From Chalara sp. BL73 (taxonomy: Eukaryota > Ascomycota > Leotiomycetes > Helotiales): a stretch of 64,000 nt of DNA. Location of the stretch: assembly GCA_918026815.1 (NCBI GenBank), contig CAKJVC010000010.1:1428501-1492500 (forward strand), read 5' to 3'. Of the stretch, positions 23,674 to 33,570 are shown one piece after another; the stretch's first letter is position 1; each line of letters begins with the position of its first letter. The notes beneath the pieces are model-generated. The model saw nothing but the letters and a program-made list of their open reading frames with translations, ran no database searches and was not told the origin of the DNA. Made by a program: the position numbers and the translations under genes.

Positions 23674-25515
23674 TTATTGGGATTTCTGAGTGGATTTCTC
23701 AAGCAGCAGCTTCACAACCGCCTCGTGCCCATTTTCTGTAGCACATAACAACGGCGTCCGATTAGAAGTATCCTTGGCGTCGAGATCGGCGCCTGTTTCA
23801 AGCAGCAGCTTCACGGCCGCCTCGCGCCCATTTCTTGCGGCCCATAACAGCGGCGTCTGACCAGAATTATTCTTGGTCTCGAGCTCCGCGCCTCTATCGA
23901 GCAGCAGCTTCACAACCGCTTCGTGCATATACCTTGCAGCATAAAACAGCGGAGTCTGACCAGAAATGTCCTTGGCCTCAAGCTCCGCGCCTCTCTCGAG
24001 CAACAGCTTCACGACCGCCTCGTGATTATACCTTGCAGCATTAAACAGCGGTGTCCAACCAAAATTATCTTTGGCTTCGAGCTCCGCGCCACTCTCGAGC
24101 AACAGCTCCACAACCGCCTCGTGCCCATTTCCTGCAGCACTTGACAATAGCGTCTGATGTAAAGTATCCTTGGCGTCGAGATCCGCACCTCTTTCAAGCA
24201 GCAGCTTCACAACCACCTTGTGCCCATTTCTTGCGGCCCATAACAGTGTTGTTTGACTAGAAGTATTTTTGGTCTCGAGCTCCGCGCGTCTCTCGAGCAG
24301 CAGCTTCACAACCGCCTCGTGCTTATACTCTGCAGCATATGACAACAGCATTTGACTAGGAATATCCTTGGCCTCAAGCTCCGCGCTTTTCTCGAGTAGC
24401 AGATTCACAACTGCCTCGTGGTCCTCCTGTTGGGCCCACTCGTATCTAGTATTTATTGTGCACTTAAGTACTTCAAAAGGAAGTTTATCTAAATTTCCTA
24501 AGAACTCTGACAATGTCCAGTCGAAAAAACGGCGAGTATTTAACCCATTAAAGTTAAGCAAAAATGATGTAGTATTGAAAACAACATCTTGAATATCTTT
24601 TCTATAGTCTGCCTTCAGAAGATCAGTGTTACATGTATCTGAAGATATGCCTAGTAAAGCATAAATCTTATCTCGAGAGTCCGTCGCTTCGCTGTTGCGG
24701 AATTTACTTAGCATTGTATAAAGATCCCGCTTTTCAGCCCACCATGAGCTATCCCGGAGAAAACCTGGCATAATATCAATAACAGATTGGCAATGCAGGT
24801 CTGGGGTGATATTTAGTAAAAATGGCATAAGAGCGAAAATGCTTGCTGAAACAGATTTGCTACCGCAAACGATATCAGCAGCTCGCGCGTTACCAGTTTC
24901 TTGTATAACCCAAACTCTTTTAAACCAGTTTCGACGAAGAAGCGACTGCAGGCCTTCGACCAAAAGGTTTTTCTGGTCAGGTCTCAAATCGCGTATTACT
25001 GTTGACCAAATATCAACCGACTGCTTCTGTGAAATGCAGTGCTGGTTATCAGAAGCGTGTTTAACACTTTTTTCCTTTAGCTGCATCATAAAATACATAA
25101 CATAGTCTGTATTATAAGTAGCTTCGCCTAACCAGATAATTACTCGTTCAGCCTTGCTATAAATAGATCCCATTTGCTGAACTTGCTGTCCTTGTTCATT
25201 TTTATCGTTTCGATTGATAGAAAGAGCATCAACCCAAAGGACCCGGTCTTTTTCTCGGTAACGAAGATCTCGAAGTGCAAGATATACATTTTTGGTAACT
25301 GCTGTTTTGCTGCCATTAATGATTAAATCACATGGTCTAGATGTGCTGCCCCATGTGTAAGATAAAGCCGCATAATTGCTGATATCTTCTGATGAGGGGA
25401 TTTTTGACTCAAAAAGCTGACACTGAATAGGGTCGTTGTCGAGGCCCTTGAACACTCGGAGAAGGCGAAAGGCAGGCCCTTCAAGACTGATAGGCTTATA
25501 TTCGAATTTCGTCAT
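23674..25515 (-). CDS. HET-domain protein with C-terminal ankyrin repeats
   Basis: Single-exon gene of 613 residues. The N-terminal HET domain (vegetative-incompatibility effector; TIR-related fold, triggers growth arrest or cell death on non-self contact) shows NYAALSYTWGS (48-58), VLWVDALSINRND (92-104), SKAERVIIWLGEA (120-132), RRNWFKRVWVIQE (194-206) and SRDKIYALLGI (280-290). From about residue 366 there are seven complete 33-residue ankyrin repeats plus a partial eighth, built on HEAVVKLLLERGAELEAKD. The repeats are unusually alike in DNA (99-bp units). Repeats 2-3 and 6-7 share a pairwise pattern (ETKN/LLWAARNG then DLDAKDT), pointing to duplication of a multi-repeat block. The protein ends six residues into a divergent tail, so the array may be cut short. 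Such arrays usually serve ligand or partner recognition. No nucleotide-binding domain lies between HET and ankyrin. Confidence 0.92.
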   Translation of the reverse strand: MTKFEYKPISLEGPAFRLLRVFKGLDNDPIQCQLFESKIPSSEDISNYAALSYTWGSTSRPCDLIINGSKTAVTKNVYLALRDLRYREKDRVLWVDALSINRNDKNEQGQQVQQMGSIYSKAERVIIWLGEATYNTDYVMYFMMQLKEKSVKHASDNQHCISQKQSVDIWSTVIRDLRPDQKNLLVEGLQSLLRRNWFKRVWVIQETGNARAADIVCGSKSVSASIFALMPFLLNITPDLHCQSVIDIMPGFLRDSSWWAEKRDLYTMLSKFRNSEATDSRDKIYALLGISSDTCNTDLLKADYRKDIQDVVFNTTSFLLNFNGLNTRRFFDWTLSEFLGNLDKLPFEVLKCTINTRYEWAQQEDHEAVVNLLLEKSAELEAKDIPSQMLLSYAAEYKHEAVVKLLLERRAELETKNTSSQTTLLWAARNGHKVVVKLLLERGADLDAKDTLHQTLLSSAAGNGHEAVVELLLESGAELEAKDNFGWTPLFNAARYNHEAVVKLLLERGAELEAKDISGQTPLFYAARYMHEAVVKLLLDRGAELETKNNSGQTPLLWAARNGREAAVKLLLETGADLDAKDTSNRTPLLCATENGHEAVVKLLLEKSTQKSQ

Positions 25516-26112
25516 TTTTAGTGCTCAGAAGTCAGAACTGAGACATATAGAGATACGCCATGTAGTTGTGAGAGTTGAAGGGTTGATGGCGCTCGGTGTT
25601 CTCTCTCACGAACACGGTCCTATGAGCCTGGGAAGGTAGTTTGTAGGTGCTTTAATACAAAAATACTAAACCAAGGAGAAAGAGTAAAATCTCGGGAGCT
25701 GTCGGCTAAGTCAAGTTTATCGGGCAACGGGCCTAGTCCCAATTAAGGAATACAGGCGAATTGGTCACGTGATAGCTTGACAGCGAGCGTCAGCGAAGCG
25801 TCTGAGAACAAATGGTGATCGATTGACTTTTTAGCTTTTAAAGATTTTCAATTAACTACTATTTATCTCACAACGTAGCTGTCATTTAAATGCCGGATTA
25901 TAAAGCTAAACATAGGTTTAAATTTTACAATAATTACGATTTAAATGGTTCTATTAGCTAATAAAAAAGTGAACTACCGGTGTCGAATCCAAAAAGTGTA
26001 ACGTAGTCCACAAGCGAGTCATCGACACAAGTGTGGCGGGTTTGTTAGAACATGGAATACACAGTGATGATCAGAAGGCATGAGTGATGCATTTCAGGCC
26101 CCCTATGGCCTG
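25516..26112. other. Upstream region of the HET-ankyrin gene, with dispersed repeat
   Basis: Contains repeat copy 2 (25689-25775) and the phrase CACGAACACGGTCCTATGAG at about 25608, which recurs at about 27341. The rest is AT-rich and shows no gene. Confidence 0.45.
25689..25775 (+). repeat. Dispersed repeat, copy 2
   Basis: GAGCTGTCGGCTAAGTCAAG, CCCAATTAAGGAATACAGGC and ATTGGTCACGTGA parallel 17161-17250, with about one change per ten bases. Confidence 0.55.
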
Positions 26113-26385
26113 TGTAACAACTCAAGGCGAACAGGGATCTCGATCCATAGATCTCGGGGAGAAAGGCTCAAAGGTGTGAACGACCCTCAATTGTTATAAT
26201 GAAAAGAACAAGCTACAGATCTTTATTTGAACACACAGGCTGTCACGACCCTGGCTTATCTCGCTTATAGCCCCTAGGGCTCGGCCCCTGACACTACATG
26301 GCCGACTTGCTTACACTGGTCTCTGTCACGGCCCTGGCCTTCTCTGGCTTGGAACTTGGCACCGGATGCTCCTGTAATAGCCAGA
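26113..26385. repeat. Cluster of three LTR family B fragments
   Basis: 26113-26228 is the inner part of a minus-oriented LTR (TGTAACAACTCAAG...CAAGCTACAG). 26241-26323 and 26324-26385 are two plus-oriented LTR heads in tandem (TGTCACGACCCTGG and TGTCACGGCCCTGG). Their breakpoints differ, so at least two insertions or rearrangements are stacked here. Confidence 0.6.
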
Positions 26386-26458
26386 GCCGGTTAGAGACGG
26401 ATATCATAACAGCTTAGGAGCTGAAGGGCCGCAAGCGGCATGCTCCACCCCTGAGCAG

Positions 26459-26539
26459 CCACAGGCGTACAGCTACAGCAGCCACAGGCATACAGCTACA
26501 GCAGGCATACAGCTACAGCAGGCATACAGCTACAGCACA
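26459..26539. repeat. Short tandem repeat, 17-23 bp units
   Basis: Four units built on AGGCATACAGCTACAGC occur in tandem; the first two carry an extra GCCAC. No coding context. Confidence 0.7.
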
Positions 26540-27240
26540 GCTGGAAGGATATAAGGATCAGCTGGAGCTTTCAGGAGGAAAGCAAGCTTGAGTTTATCTG
26601 CTAGACGGACAAGCATACTTTTGATATCAATACATCACTATTTCTATTGCAGTCACGTGTCTTACCTGTTATATTGCAATCCCTCCTGTTGCCCTCTATT
26701 TGTTACATACGCAGAAAGCATTATGTGCGGTACAATAACTACACTTTTTCGAGGAAAGCCGACCAAACGAGCATTGGTGCTTTTTTTTTTTTTTTTTTTT
26801 TTTGCTTGAAAGCAGCGGAAACAGCACATACGGTAAGCTGCAGCTAATACGCTAAATGAAGTAAGTAAAAGCATAATTTACAAGTATTAGTACTGAAGCT
26901 TATACCGAAACCTTTCCGTTAAAGCAAGCTTACAAGTAATAGTTATTGTTGGTAAAAAAAATAAAAAATAAAAAATAAAAAGTAGAGTTATTTATATTCT
27001 CAGAAAGCACAAAGAACTTTATTATGACTGTTTTACAATACTAAAGCGATTTTGAATAGCTTTTACTGTAATAGTAACTTACAAAAGTTACTATTGTTGC
27101 GAGATACTATTCTGTTGTTAAGCTCGCTTAGTATTGTAAACTAAATTGGGAAATTTCTCAACACCGGAAATTTACCGAATCACTACCGAACCACTTTATT
27201 TCGAAGCTTAAAAGCAAGCTTTCTCTAAAAAAGGAGGTAA
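26540..27240. other. AT-rich, transposon-like debris
   Basis: Contains a poly-T run of about 24 bases at 26780-26803, AAAAAATAAAAAATAAAAA at about 26956, and otherwise very AT-rich, TpA-rich sequence with no open frame of note. The texture is that of a mutated repeat (RIP-like). Confidence 0.45.
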
Positions 27241-27626
27241 TGTAACAATCGGTATGCCCAGGGCACGGCACGAAGGTCATAATACAGGAGCAAAAAGTGA
27301 TAATCAGGGTATAAGGGGTTTCAGACCCAATACGGGTGTCACGAACACGGTCCTATATGCCTGGAATGTAACGACGCAAGGAATCACGGGCTAGAATAGA
27401 GGCATATGGGAGTGCGTACAATAGGCTGATCGTGATTGCCTTATAGGCCTAAAGTACTAAGGATACAAAAACATGAGGAGCAACTGTAGAGAATAGGAAC
27501 AGGCCTTTATATAGGCGACTCCGACTCTCCCCCGTATTGGGTCTGAAACCCCTCATACCCTGATCATCACCCCTTGCTCCTGTATCATGACTTCCGTGCC
27601 GTGCCCTGGGCATACCGATTGTTACA
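27241..27626. mobile_element. MITE-like element with about 95-bp terminal inverted repeats
   Basis: The left end reads TGTAACAATCGGTATGCCCA and the right end is its complement (ending CCGATTGTTACA at 27626). Inverted similarity extends about 95 bp inwards on both sides (27241-27340 and 27530-27626) with few changes. The total of 386 bp and lack of coding capacity fit a miniature inverted-repeat element. No clear target duplication is visible, so the class is open. Confidence 0.65.
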
Positions 27627-27648
27627 TTTATGGCTTATTTGATGTTCA

Positions 27649-27936
27649 TGTAACAACTCAAGCTGCACAGGGATCTCGATCCGTGGATCTAGGTAGAAGG
27701 ATGCAAAGGTATGAACAACTATCAATTGTTATAACTAAGAGAACAAACTACAGGCAGAAGAAGGGGAGGAGAGCAGTGCTTTATATACAGGATGCTGGCC
27801 AGGGGCCAGTGTAAGCGAGCCCTGTAGTGTTGGTTGCCAAGCTCTGGAGTGCCGAGCCCTGTGGTAACAGGGGCCAAGCTCTACCGAGCTCCGCAGTGCT
27901 TGGCGCCAAGCTCGAGATAGGGCCAGGGCCGTGACA
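27649..27936 (-). mobile_element. Solo LTR (family B) with target duplication
   Basis: 288 bp reading TGTAACAACTCAAG...GGGCCAGGGCCGTGACA, flanked by GTTCA at 27644-27648 and 27937-27941. Read on the minus strand it starts TGTCACGGCCCTGGCCC and contains a TATA-like TATATAAAGCACTGC promoter core. No internal retroelement sequence adjoins it. Confidence 0.85.
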
Positions 27937-28098
27937 GTTCAGCCGTTTTTCTAGCTTGCGGATTTTCTGCTTCAAAAACCTCGAATTTGCTACTTCAGGC
28001 TTTGTAATCTTATTTTGATCTACATTCGACTCAGCAGACGCAACTTGCAACGCTTAAAGCCGATTTTCAACTTGCTTAGACCGTTTCGAGGAAAGCTT

Positions 28099-29740
28099 TC
28101 AAACAGTTGTGTATCCAGACAATGCTCGATTATACATTGCTTTTGCTATATCTTTCCGGTCGGTTTGCGAGAAAGAGTCTTTAAAGGCGAACATAGTATT
28201 CAACGCTGGTAAATAAAACGACGCAAGTTCAAGGCCAAAAGCGTCTTTATAGCCTTGCAGTGCCCGAATGTACATTTTCTCCGCTTTTGCCAGCTTGCTT
28301 TGGTCTAAGTAAAAAATGCCTAGGTTATGGACCGTATCGAGTGTTGATGTGTGGTCCGGTCTAAGTGCTTTCTTTTTGCTTTCCAGCGCTCGAAAATACA
28401 TCGCCTCTGCTTCTGCCAGCTTGCCTTGGTCTTTGTAAAGAATACCTAGGTTATTGACCGTATCGAGTGTTGATGTGTGGTCCGGTCCAAGTGCTTTTTC
28501 ACAGCTTTCCAGCGTTCGAAAATACATCGCCTTTGCTTTTGCCAGCTTGCTTTAGTCTTTGTAAAAAGTGCTTAAGCTATAAACCATTAAAAGTGTCAAT
28601 GTGTGGTTCGGTCCAAGTGCTTTCTTCTTGCTTTCCAGCGCTCGAAAATACATCGCTTCTGCTTCTGCTAACTTGCTTTGATCAGAGTAAACATTACTTA
28701 GATTGTGAAAACCCCAATATAGTCCGTCTACATCTACTTTAGCGTCTACTATAAAAAAGGCCTGTCGTGTTGCGTGTTAAAGGAGTCGCCGCTGTAAGAG
28801 CTACTAGTGCTTTTCATTTGTATCAGGAACCTCCGAGGCCACACAGGTTAAAGCCAAACGAGCAAAGCTTTTGTCCTACTTTTTGTTAAGCACAAACACT
28901 ATCTATAAATAGACACAACTATGCACACTATACCTTTTAGCTCCGACCTGCTGCTAAAAAGACCTGTCTGGATCAACCAGTCCGAAAGTACATAGTAGAG
29001 TAATAGCTTTATTAAAGTTCAGTTCGTTTTTCGTAAGCTTTTGTATTCATTTATTGTCTACAGAGTTTGCATGTCGAAAAAAGTCAAACAACAGGTCTTG
29101 TCGATCAAAATATGCTTACAGTTTAAGTAGTTTTGCTGATGCTTTATTCTGCTGTTGGATCCGATCGAAAGTGATTTGCTATGTCGTGTGTAGTGTACGA
29201 TCTTTATAGGAATCCAACAGGGAACTTGTCATTTGAAGTTTCAACTATAATGTTTTATAAAGCTGAAAATAATCCGAAAAACTCGTTGTTACGTGCTCGA
29301 AATATACCCTTGCCGTAAATAAAGCAAGTGGTAGGCCGTCGAGTTTTTTGACAAGTGCTATAGCATCAGGATCTGTTTTATTAGTATTGTCTTTGCTTTT
29401 ACTATCAATTATACTGACATACCCTTTTCAATGCCTTTGCGTCTTGACATGTTAAACATAACCTGAAGACTTTCCTTAACATCTGGCAGTTTCTGAACAT
29501 GAATTCGTATACCCCGCCTGACTTGCGACGACCGTGTCGTGATGATAATCGAGCCGTGATCAGACCGAGGAAGAAATTGACGTATGTCAACTGCCGAGTT
29601 GTTAGAATTGCCAGATGTTTTAGGATTGTCGAAATTATCGTAGATCAGGCGGGGACTGCTCCTTGAGTGGTCATCCATTTCGTGCTTTCCCCGAATCCAG
29701 CCCCGCACCCACCTACTCTACTTGGCTGACCGAAAAATAA
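28099..29740 (-). pseudogene. NB-ARC/TPR (NLR-like) protein relic
   Basis: On the minus strand, 29708-29409 encodes part of an NB-ARC ATPase domain: RLIYDNFDNPKTSG (Walker B region), DIRQFLPRSDHGSIIITTRS (sensor/RNBS region) and IHVQKLPDVKESL. From 28742 to 28099 come four kinesin-light-chain-type TPR units (consensus KLAEAEAMYFRALESKKKAL GPDHTSTLDTVNNLG, given here in two halves) and a C-terminal segment ending KAMYNRALSGYTTV. The 650 bp between them are full of stops but keep recognisable fragments. Internal comparison pins one mutation: the TPR motif reads KDQGKL or LDQSKL elsewhere, but the unit at 28552-28554 has TAA in place of the CAA. The 5' part, including any effector domain, is missing. 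Intact NB-ARC/TPR proteins act as allorecognition or immune-like receptors. Confidence 0.75.
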
Positions 29741-29831
29741 TTCAGCTCCTTCACTTTGTTATCCAATTCTTGCTTTCCCTAGATGCTTAGAATTATGTTG
29801 GTTAATTCTTAAGTCATCGAACTACTAGATC

Positions 29832-30023
29832 TGTAGGAAGTAAGGGTTTACGGATCCGCATACGACCCATCGGGTCACGTGGTTCGCACAACCCCCATTT
29901 TGTAGAATCTAGAGTAGAACCTAATACAACAACAATTATTACCATATCCATCAAGAGCAAGAGCGTGGCCTACAAAGTAGAGCTGCGCCTTTTGCCCCGT
30001 GGAAGGTAAGACCTGTACCAACA
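29832..30023 (+). mobile_element. Solo LTR (family C) with target duplication
   Basis: 192 bp from TGTAGGAAGTAAGGG to CCTGTACCAACA, flanked by AGATC at 29827-29831 and 30024-30028. Two more copies are at 43360-43551 and 56413-56603. The length and TG...CA ends fit a Copia-type LTR, but no internal sequence is present to prove the class. Confidence 0.88.
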
Positions 30024-30136
30024 AGATCATCCTCTTTTTATTTCCTTATAACTTATACTCGTATTGTATCACATTCAGCACATTGAACTTTTATATATAT
30101 CAAAACTAGAGCTTTAACAAAGTCGATTGACACGAC

Positions 30137-32491
30137 TTAATGCAATTGAATGAGACGCAATTGCCACGGCATCTCTGGCGTACGATCGCTCCATACCAAA
30201 GGTCGACCAAGATTAGGAAAGTACAATGAACCTATTCCAACCCGCGTGGATATATTGTTGTCACCTGTGACAACGCCTAATACACTGATAACGTTGGGAC
30301 TAGACATGACTGCAACTAACTCTGTTACCTCCTGTGGCTGATTGCAGTCGTCAAATCGGAAGCCGCCTTTTATAGAGCCTTCAGCTATTGATATAGAAAA
30401 TTCCCAGATATCCTTATACCGACTGTGGGCTTTCGAAAATGACGGTCTGAGGCAAAGATATGGAGCCCAGAAACCTAAGACTCCATCACTGAATTCGGGT
30501 ACGTGCGCCACGTGTCTGTTAGACTTCTGTTCTCCAATCACTTTTAATTCCGAAGAGAAAAGGGATTCTAGAGTTGTCCTTCGTCCTGAATCGATTTCTC
30601 CCGGATTCAAAGAGTCAATTCCTATTGGGAGTTGCCATTTTATAGTCAGAGGTTCTGTGAAACCGTGATCAAAGCCATAGGAGGATCCTTTACTGCCCAA
30701 CCCTGAATTTTTGGCAAAGAGAAACTCGATGGGACCGCTCCATGATGCCCATGACCATGTGGGAAAAGAGCGCCCCATGTCTTTTGATGGGTTCTCGTGC
30801 TTGAATGTACCCTCTAATGGGTACCACAGAAGAGCTCGAGGTAAGAAGTGCGCAGGTATGCCGTGGTAATGAAGTTGCCACGGACCAGGGGGGAATTTGA
30901 TGCAAAAGCGGTTAAATATCCCCTGGAAAGCATTCAAAACATCTTGTGAATTCCCCAGGTTCTTCCTACTATATTCTTGGACAATGAATTGGTAATTGGT
31001 GAAGGTGATATTACTTCCCCGGTCTGCGAGACAACGGTGTGGCGTCGGATCCGGATCGATTTTCACCCTGCTGCTCCACCAGGGCGATCCTGTCCTTACT
31101 AGTAGATTATCTGAAGCACGGCTCTCGAGTGTCTCACATGCATAGCCTTCTCTCCATTGGACTTCTTTGCAAGCAAAGAAAGCCTCGTAAGGGGTGAAGT
31201 AGAGACAGCGTTGTGATAGAATCTGCTCTTGATATGTCCAGCCTCTAGTGTTCCAATGACTTTTCCTGACTTGCTCAACCAGTGAAGGTCTGCATAACGC
31301 AATTTTGAACGGGCCATTCGTAGTTCCCGGTATCGAGAAAATCCGTTCATATTCCAAGGCCTCGCGAATAGTTATCCCTTGGAGTCCACTGTCTGAATCC
31401 GAGCCTGCAGCCGCTATAATTGTGAGGGTTGCATTTTCGTAGATATGGTTCATGCCATGAATAAGTCGCATTTTGTCGATAGCATCATCCTGAACAATAC
31501 AAAGAGCGTCAGCCCAGAGGTATCTTTGCTGCATCCTACGCAGAAGGCTCATGGCGTCCAAGATAGTACGAGATATTCGGAGTCCATTGCACTTTGCCAA
31601 AGGACCTGGAGCCAGAGCTTTAGGCTTACTTAGGTCAACAACATTGGATTTTTTTGTACGCAAGCAGGATAGCGCCGTGTTGCCCCAGACGTACGACAGA
31701 GCAATATATTCAGATGGCTCAGTCCTTGCTACCAAACACTCATCAACGACATCGATCAGCCGGAATCCAGGCTCTTTCCAGAATAGCTGATCATGCTCCC
31801 CTACGGTGGCCTTTCGAGAATGTTTGTGGCTTTTACACCTCTCCAGCCAGTTTTTTGCTAAATTACAATCAAAATACTGGACAATAGAGCGACGACGGGG
31901 CAATGGTACTCCATCACTTAGAGGTATGATGTCTTTGATCTCTGGTAGAAACTCCAATTCTGCTATGATGAAGCGGTTATTCAAGCCACCAACACTCTTA
32001 ACCCTTGTTCGACTAGATTCAATGCTGGGCGGCCATCGGTCAATTGCTAGGAGGATCCTCGGGTGGTGAAATTTCCTTGGACCTTTCTTCTTTTCAGCAG
32101 TGGAAATCCAGCCCTTGCTTTTCCAAAAAAGCTCCAAAGGTACACCGCCTGGCGAGCAAAGCTCTGGGGATTTCCATGAAAGACCCAGCCAGAGGCGCAT
32201 TGAATCGGATACTAGATCAGAAAAGGGGCAGCTATGATCGGTGTACTTGTCAAGGGGCCCAAGTGATTTCTCGGCTACTTCTTCGGAGAACATCTTTTCC
32301 CAGTTCAACTGCGAGCACGTGGGACAAGGCTGACCTGGGTTGACAAATTGAGAACCATTGGTCATGGGCTTGAATGGACCCTGGTCGTTGCAAGTTTGAG
32401 TAGGCGAGGAGTATGCTGTCTCTTTCAGCGTATCTAGTTCTGCACTAGTATCGAAAAGCCGGCGACGCTTTGCTTGTTGTTTATTTGACAT
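30137..32491 (-). CDS. HET-domain protein, single exon
   Basis: 784 residues without an intron. The N-terminal 240 residues contain a cysteine/histidine-bearing stretch (PGQPCPTCSQLNW, TDHSCPF) and no named domain. The HET domain follows: FRLIDVVDECLV, YIALSYVWGNT (262-272), GLRISRTILDAM, YLWADALCIVQDD (324-336), ATLTIIAAAG and TRGWTYQEQILSQR (415-428). After it come motifs common in this protein class: NAFQGI and FPTWSWASWSG. Proteins of this layout are numerous in filamentous ascomycetes and can trigger incompatibility cell death; a specific partner cannot be named. The frame is clean although the gene is flanked by solo LTRs on both sides (29832-30023 and 33140-33312). Confidence 0.92.
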   Translation of the reverse strand: MSNKQQAKRRRLFDTSAELDTLKETAYSSPTQTCNDQGPFKPMTNGSQFVNPGQPCPTCSQLNWEKMFSEEVAEKSLGPLDKYTDHSCPFSDLVSDSMRLWLGLSWKSPELCSPGGVPLELFWKSKGWISTAEKKKGPRKFHHPRILLAIDRWPPSIESSRTRVKSVGGLNNRFIIAELEFLPEIKDIIPLSDGVPLPRRRSIVQYFDCNLAKNWLERCKSHKHSRKATVGEHDQLFWKEPGFRLIDVVDECLVARTEPSEYIALSYVWGNTALSCLRTKKSNVVDLSKPKALAPGPLAKCNGLRISRTILDAMSLLRRMQQRYLWADALCIVQDDAIDKMRLIHGMNHIYENATLTIIAAAGSDSDSGLQGITIREALEYERIFSIPGTTNGPFKIALCRPSLVEQVRKSHWNTRGWTYQEQILSQRCLYFTPYEAFFACKEVQWREGYACETLESRASDNLLVRTGSPWWSSRVKIDPDPTPHRCLADRGSNITFTNYQFIVQEYSRKNLGNSQDVLNAFQGIFNRFCIKFPPGPWQLHYHGIPAHFLPRALLWYPLEGTFKHENPSKDMGRSFPTWSWASWSGPIEFLFAKNSGLGSKGSSYGFDHGFTEPLTIKWQLPIGIDSLNPGEIDSGRRTTLESLFSSELKVIGEQKSNRHVAHVPEFSDGVLGFWAPYLCLRPSFSKAHSRYKDIWEFSISIAEGSIKGGFRFDDCNQPQEVTELVAVMSSPNVISVLGVVTGDNNISTRVGIGSLYFPNLGRPLVWSDRTPEMPWQLRLIQLH

Positions 32492-33139
32492 TCTTCTCTA
32501 TAGCGAGACTGACCGGTATCGCTCGAGGGTAGTTGACCTGGAAGAAGCAGGTTGATACACGGTAACAACAAGTAGATGTGACAACATATGCCAATAAAGA
32601 GTGCGATTAGCAGCTTTCTGTAAGGATGAAAGAAGTGAAAGTAATGTCGAAGGTTTGAGAGAACAGTGAAATCCTCACAATTGAATATCTATATAATATT
32701 ACGATACAAACGCCAATTTTTCCCCGGGTCATGTGATCACCCCATCAAAAATTCCCCCACATCCGAGCACTCAATGCAAAGAGCTCTCTTTCGAGCTTGC
32801 GAGAAAGCAGAACCTCGTATGAAGTGTTGTGAACTGCTGAAGGAAGTAAGGTTGGAAAGACGAGTTGGCCAGCGGCTGTCTTTTTTTAGAATTTTCTATA
32901 TGCACGTGACTTGAGTCTTGTCAGCAAGTACAAGGATAAAATGGGCTTAGCCAGAATTGTGCTAGTGCGGATGACTACTTGTGGCTTAGCAGGAAACCGA
33001 TGAGTTCAGGCCGGAAGCTGATTTCGACTACGACTATACCGCAAGAAGAAAACGGCCGATTTTGTTAGCTGTGCACAGGCCACTTTTTGCTCTGGTCGGA
33101 GGATGTCGGGAAACGGGAATTTTCCGGCAAGGTACGCAC
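32492..33139. other. Upstream region of the HET gene
   Basis: No gene recognised. It should contain the promoter of the minus-strand HET gene. Confidence 0.4.
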
Positions 33140-33312
33140 TGTCACAGTCCTAGAGATCACGCTCATTGGTTCGCCTAGCTAGGACCCTGGAACTGGCCAT
33201 AGTTATATGAGGGCAGTTCCAGCAGTAGTTACACCTTTTCTCTTTAGTTTAGAATCCTCGTATTGAGACTTTACAAACAGCTATCACTGGCGCCTGTATT
33301 GGGATCGTGACA
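33140..33312 (+). mobile_element. Solo LTR (family D) with target duplication
   Basis: 173 bp beginning TGTCACAGTCC and ending GGGATCGTGACA, so the terminal TGTCAC/GTGACA is a perfect inverted hexamer. It is flanked by CGCAC at 33135-33139 and 33313-33317. No internal region is present. Confidence 0.82.
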
Positions 33313-33396
33313 CGCACAGCCACAGATTTTATTGTATATAATTTTACCGAGATTACTATAACCACACCGTCGCTGACCAGGATCCTTGATTACTTG

Positions 33397-33570
33397 TGTC
33401 ACGGCACGAGCTGTGGATCTACAGATACAGAGGGCAGCTGTGGTACTATACGAGAATCTATAGCTGAGGAAGGAAGAAGGAGCTCGAGGAGAGCATGCTA
33501 TATATACACGAGGCGCTCGGGGAGCTCGCCTAATATGGGTCACGTGTGCTTGGGAGCACGCGACGTGACA
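33397..33570 (-). mobile_element. LTR-like element related to the one at 58491-58748
   Basis: 174 bp from TGTCACGGCACGAGC to GCACGCGACGTGACA. Its first 90 bases (AGCTGTGGATCTACAGATAC...GCTGAGGAAGG) match the reverse complement of the 3' part of the LTR at 58491-58748, while the other half differs. A TATATATA core lies at about 33500. No target duplication is seen (ACTTG versus TTTGA), so it may have rearranged after insertion. Confidence 0.6.

Noticed and set aside
23835..24260. Several plus-strand open frames across the ankyrin region
   Set aside because: They are antisense shadows of the repeat array; their repetitiveness mirrors the 99-bp units.
26459..26539. CRISPR-like array
   Set aside because: Units are contiguous with no unique spacers, and the genome is eukaryotic; it is a simple tandem repeat.
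33140..33570. A pair of LTRs flanking a tiny retroelement
   Set aside because: The two units differ in sequence and belong to different families, and the first has its own perfect target duplication.
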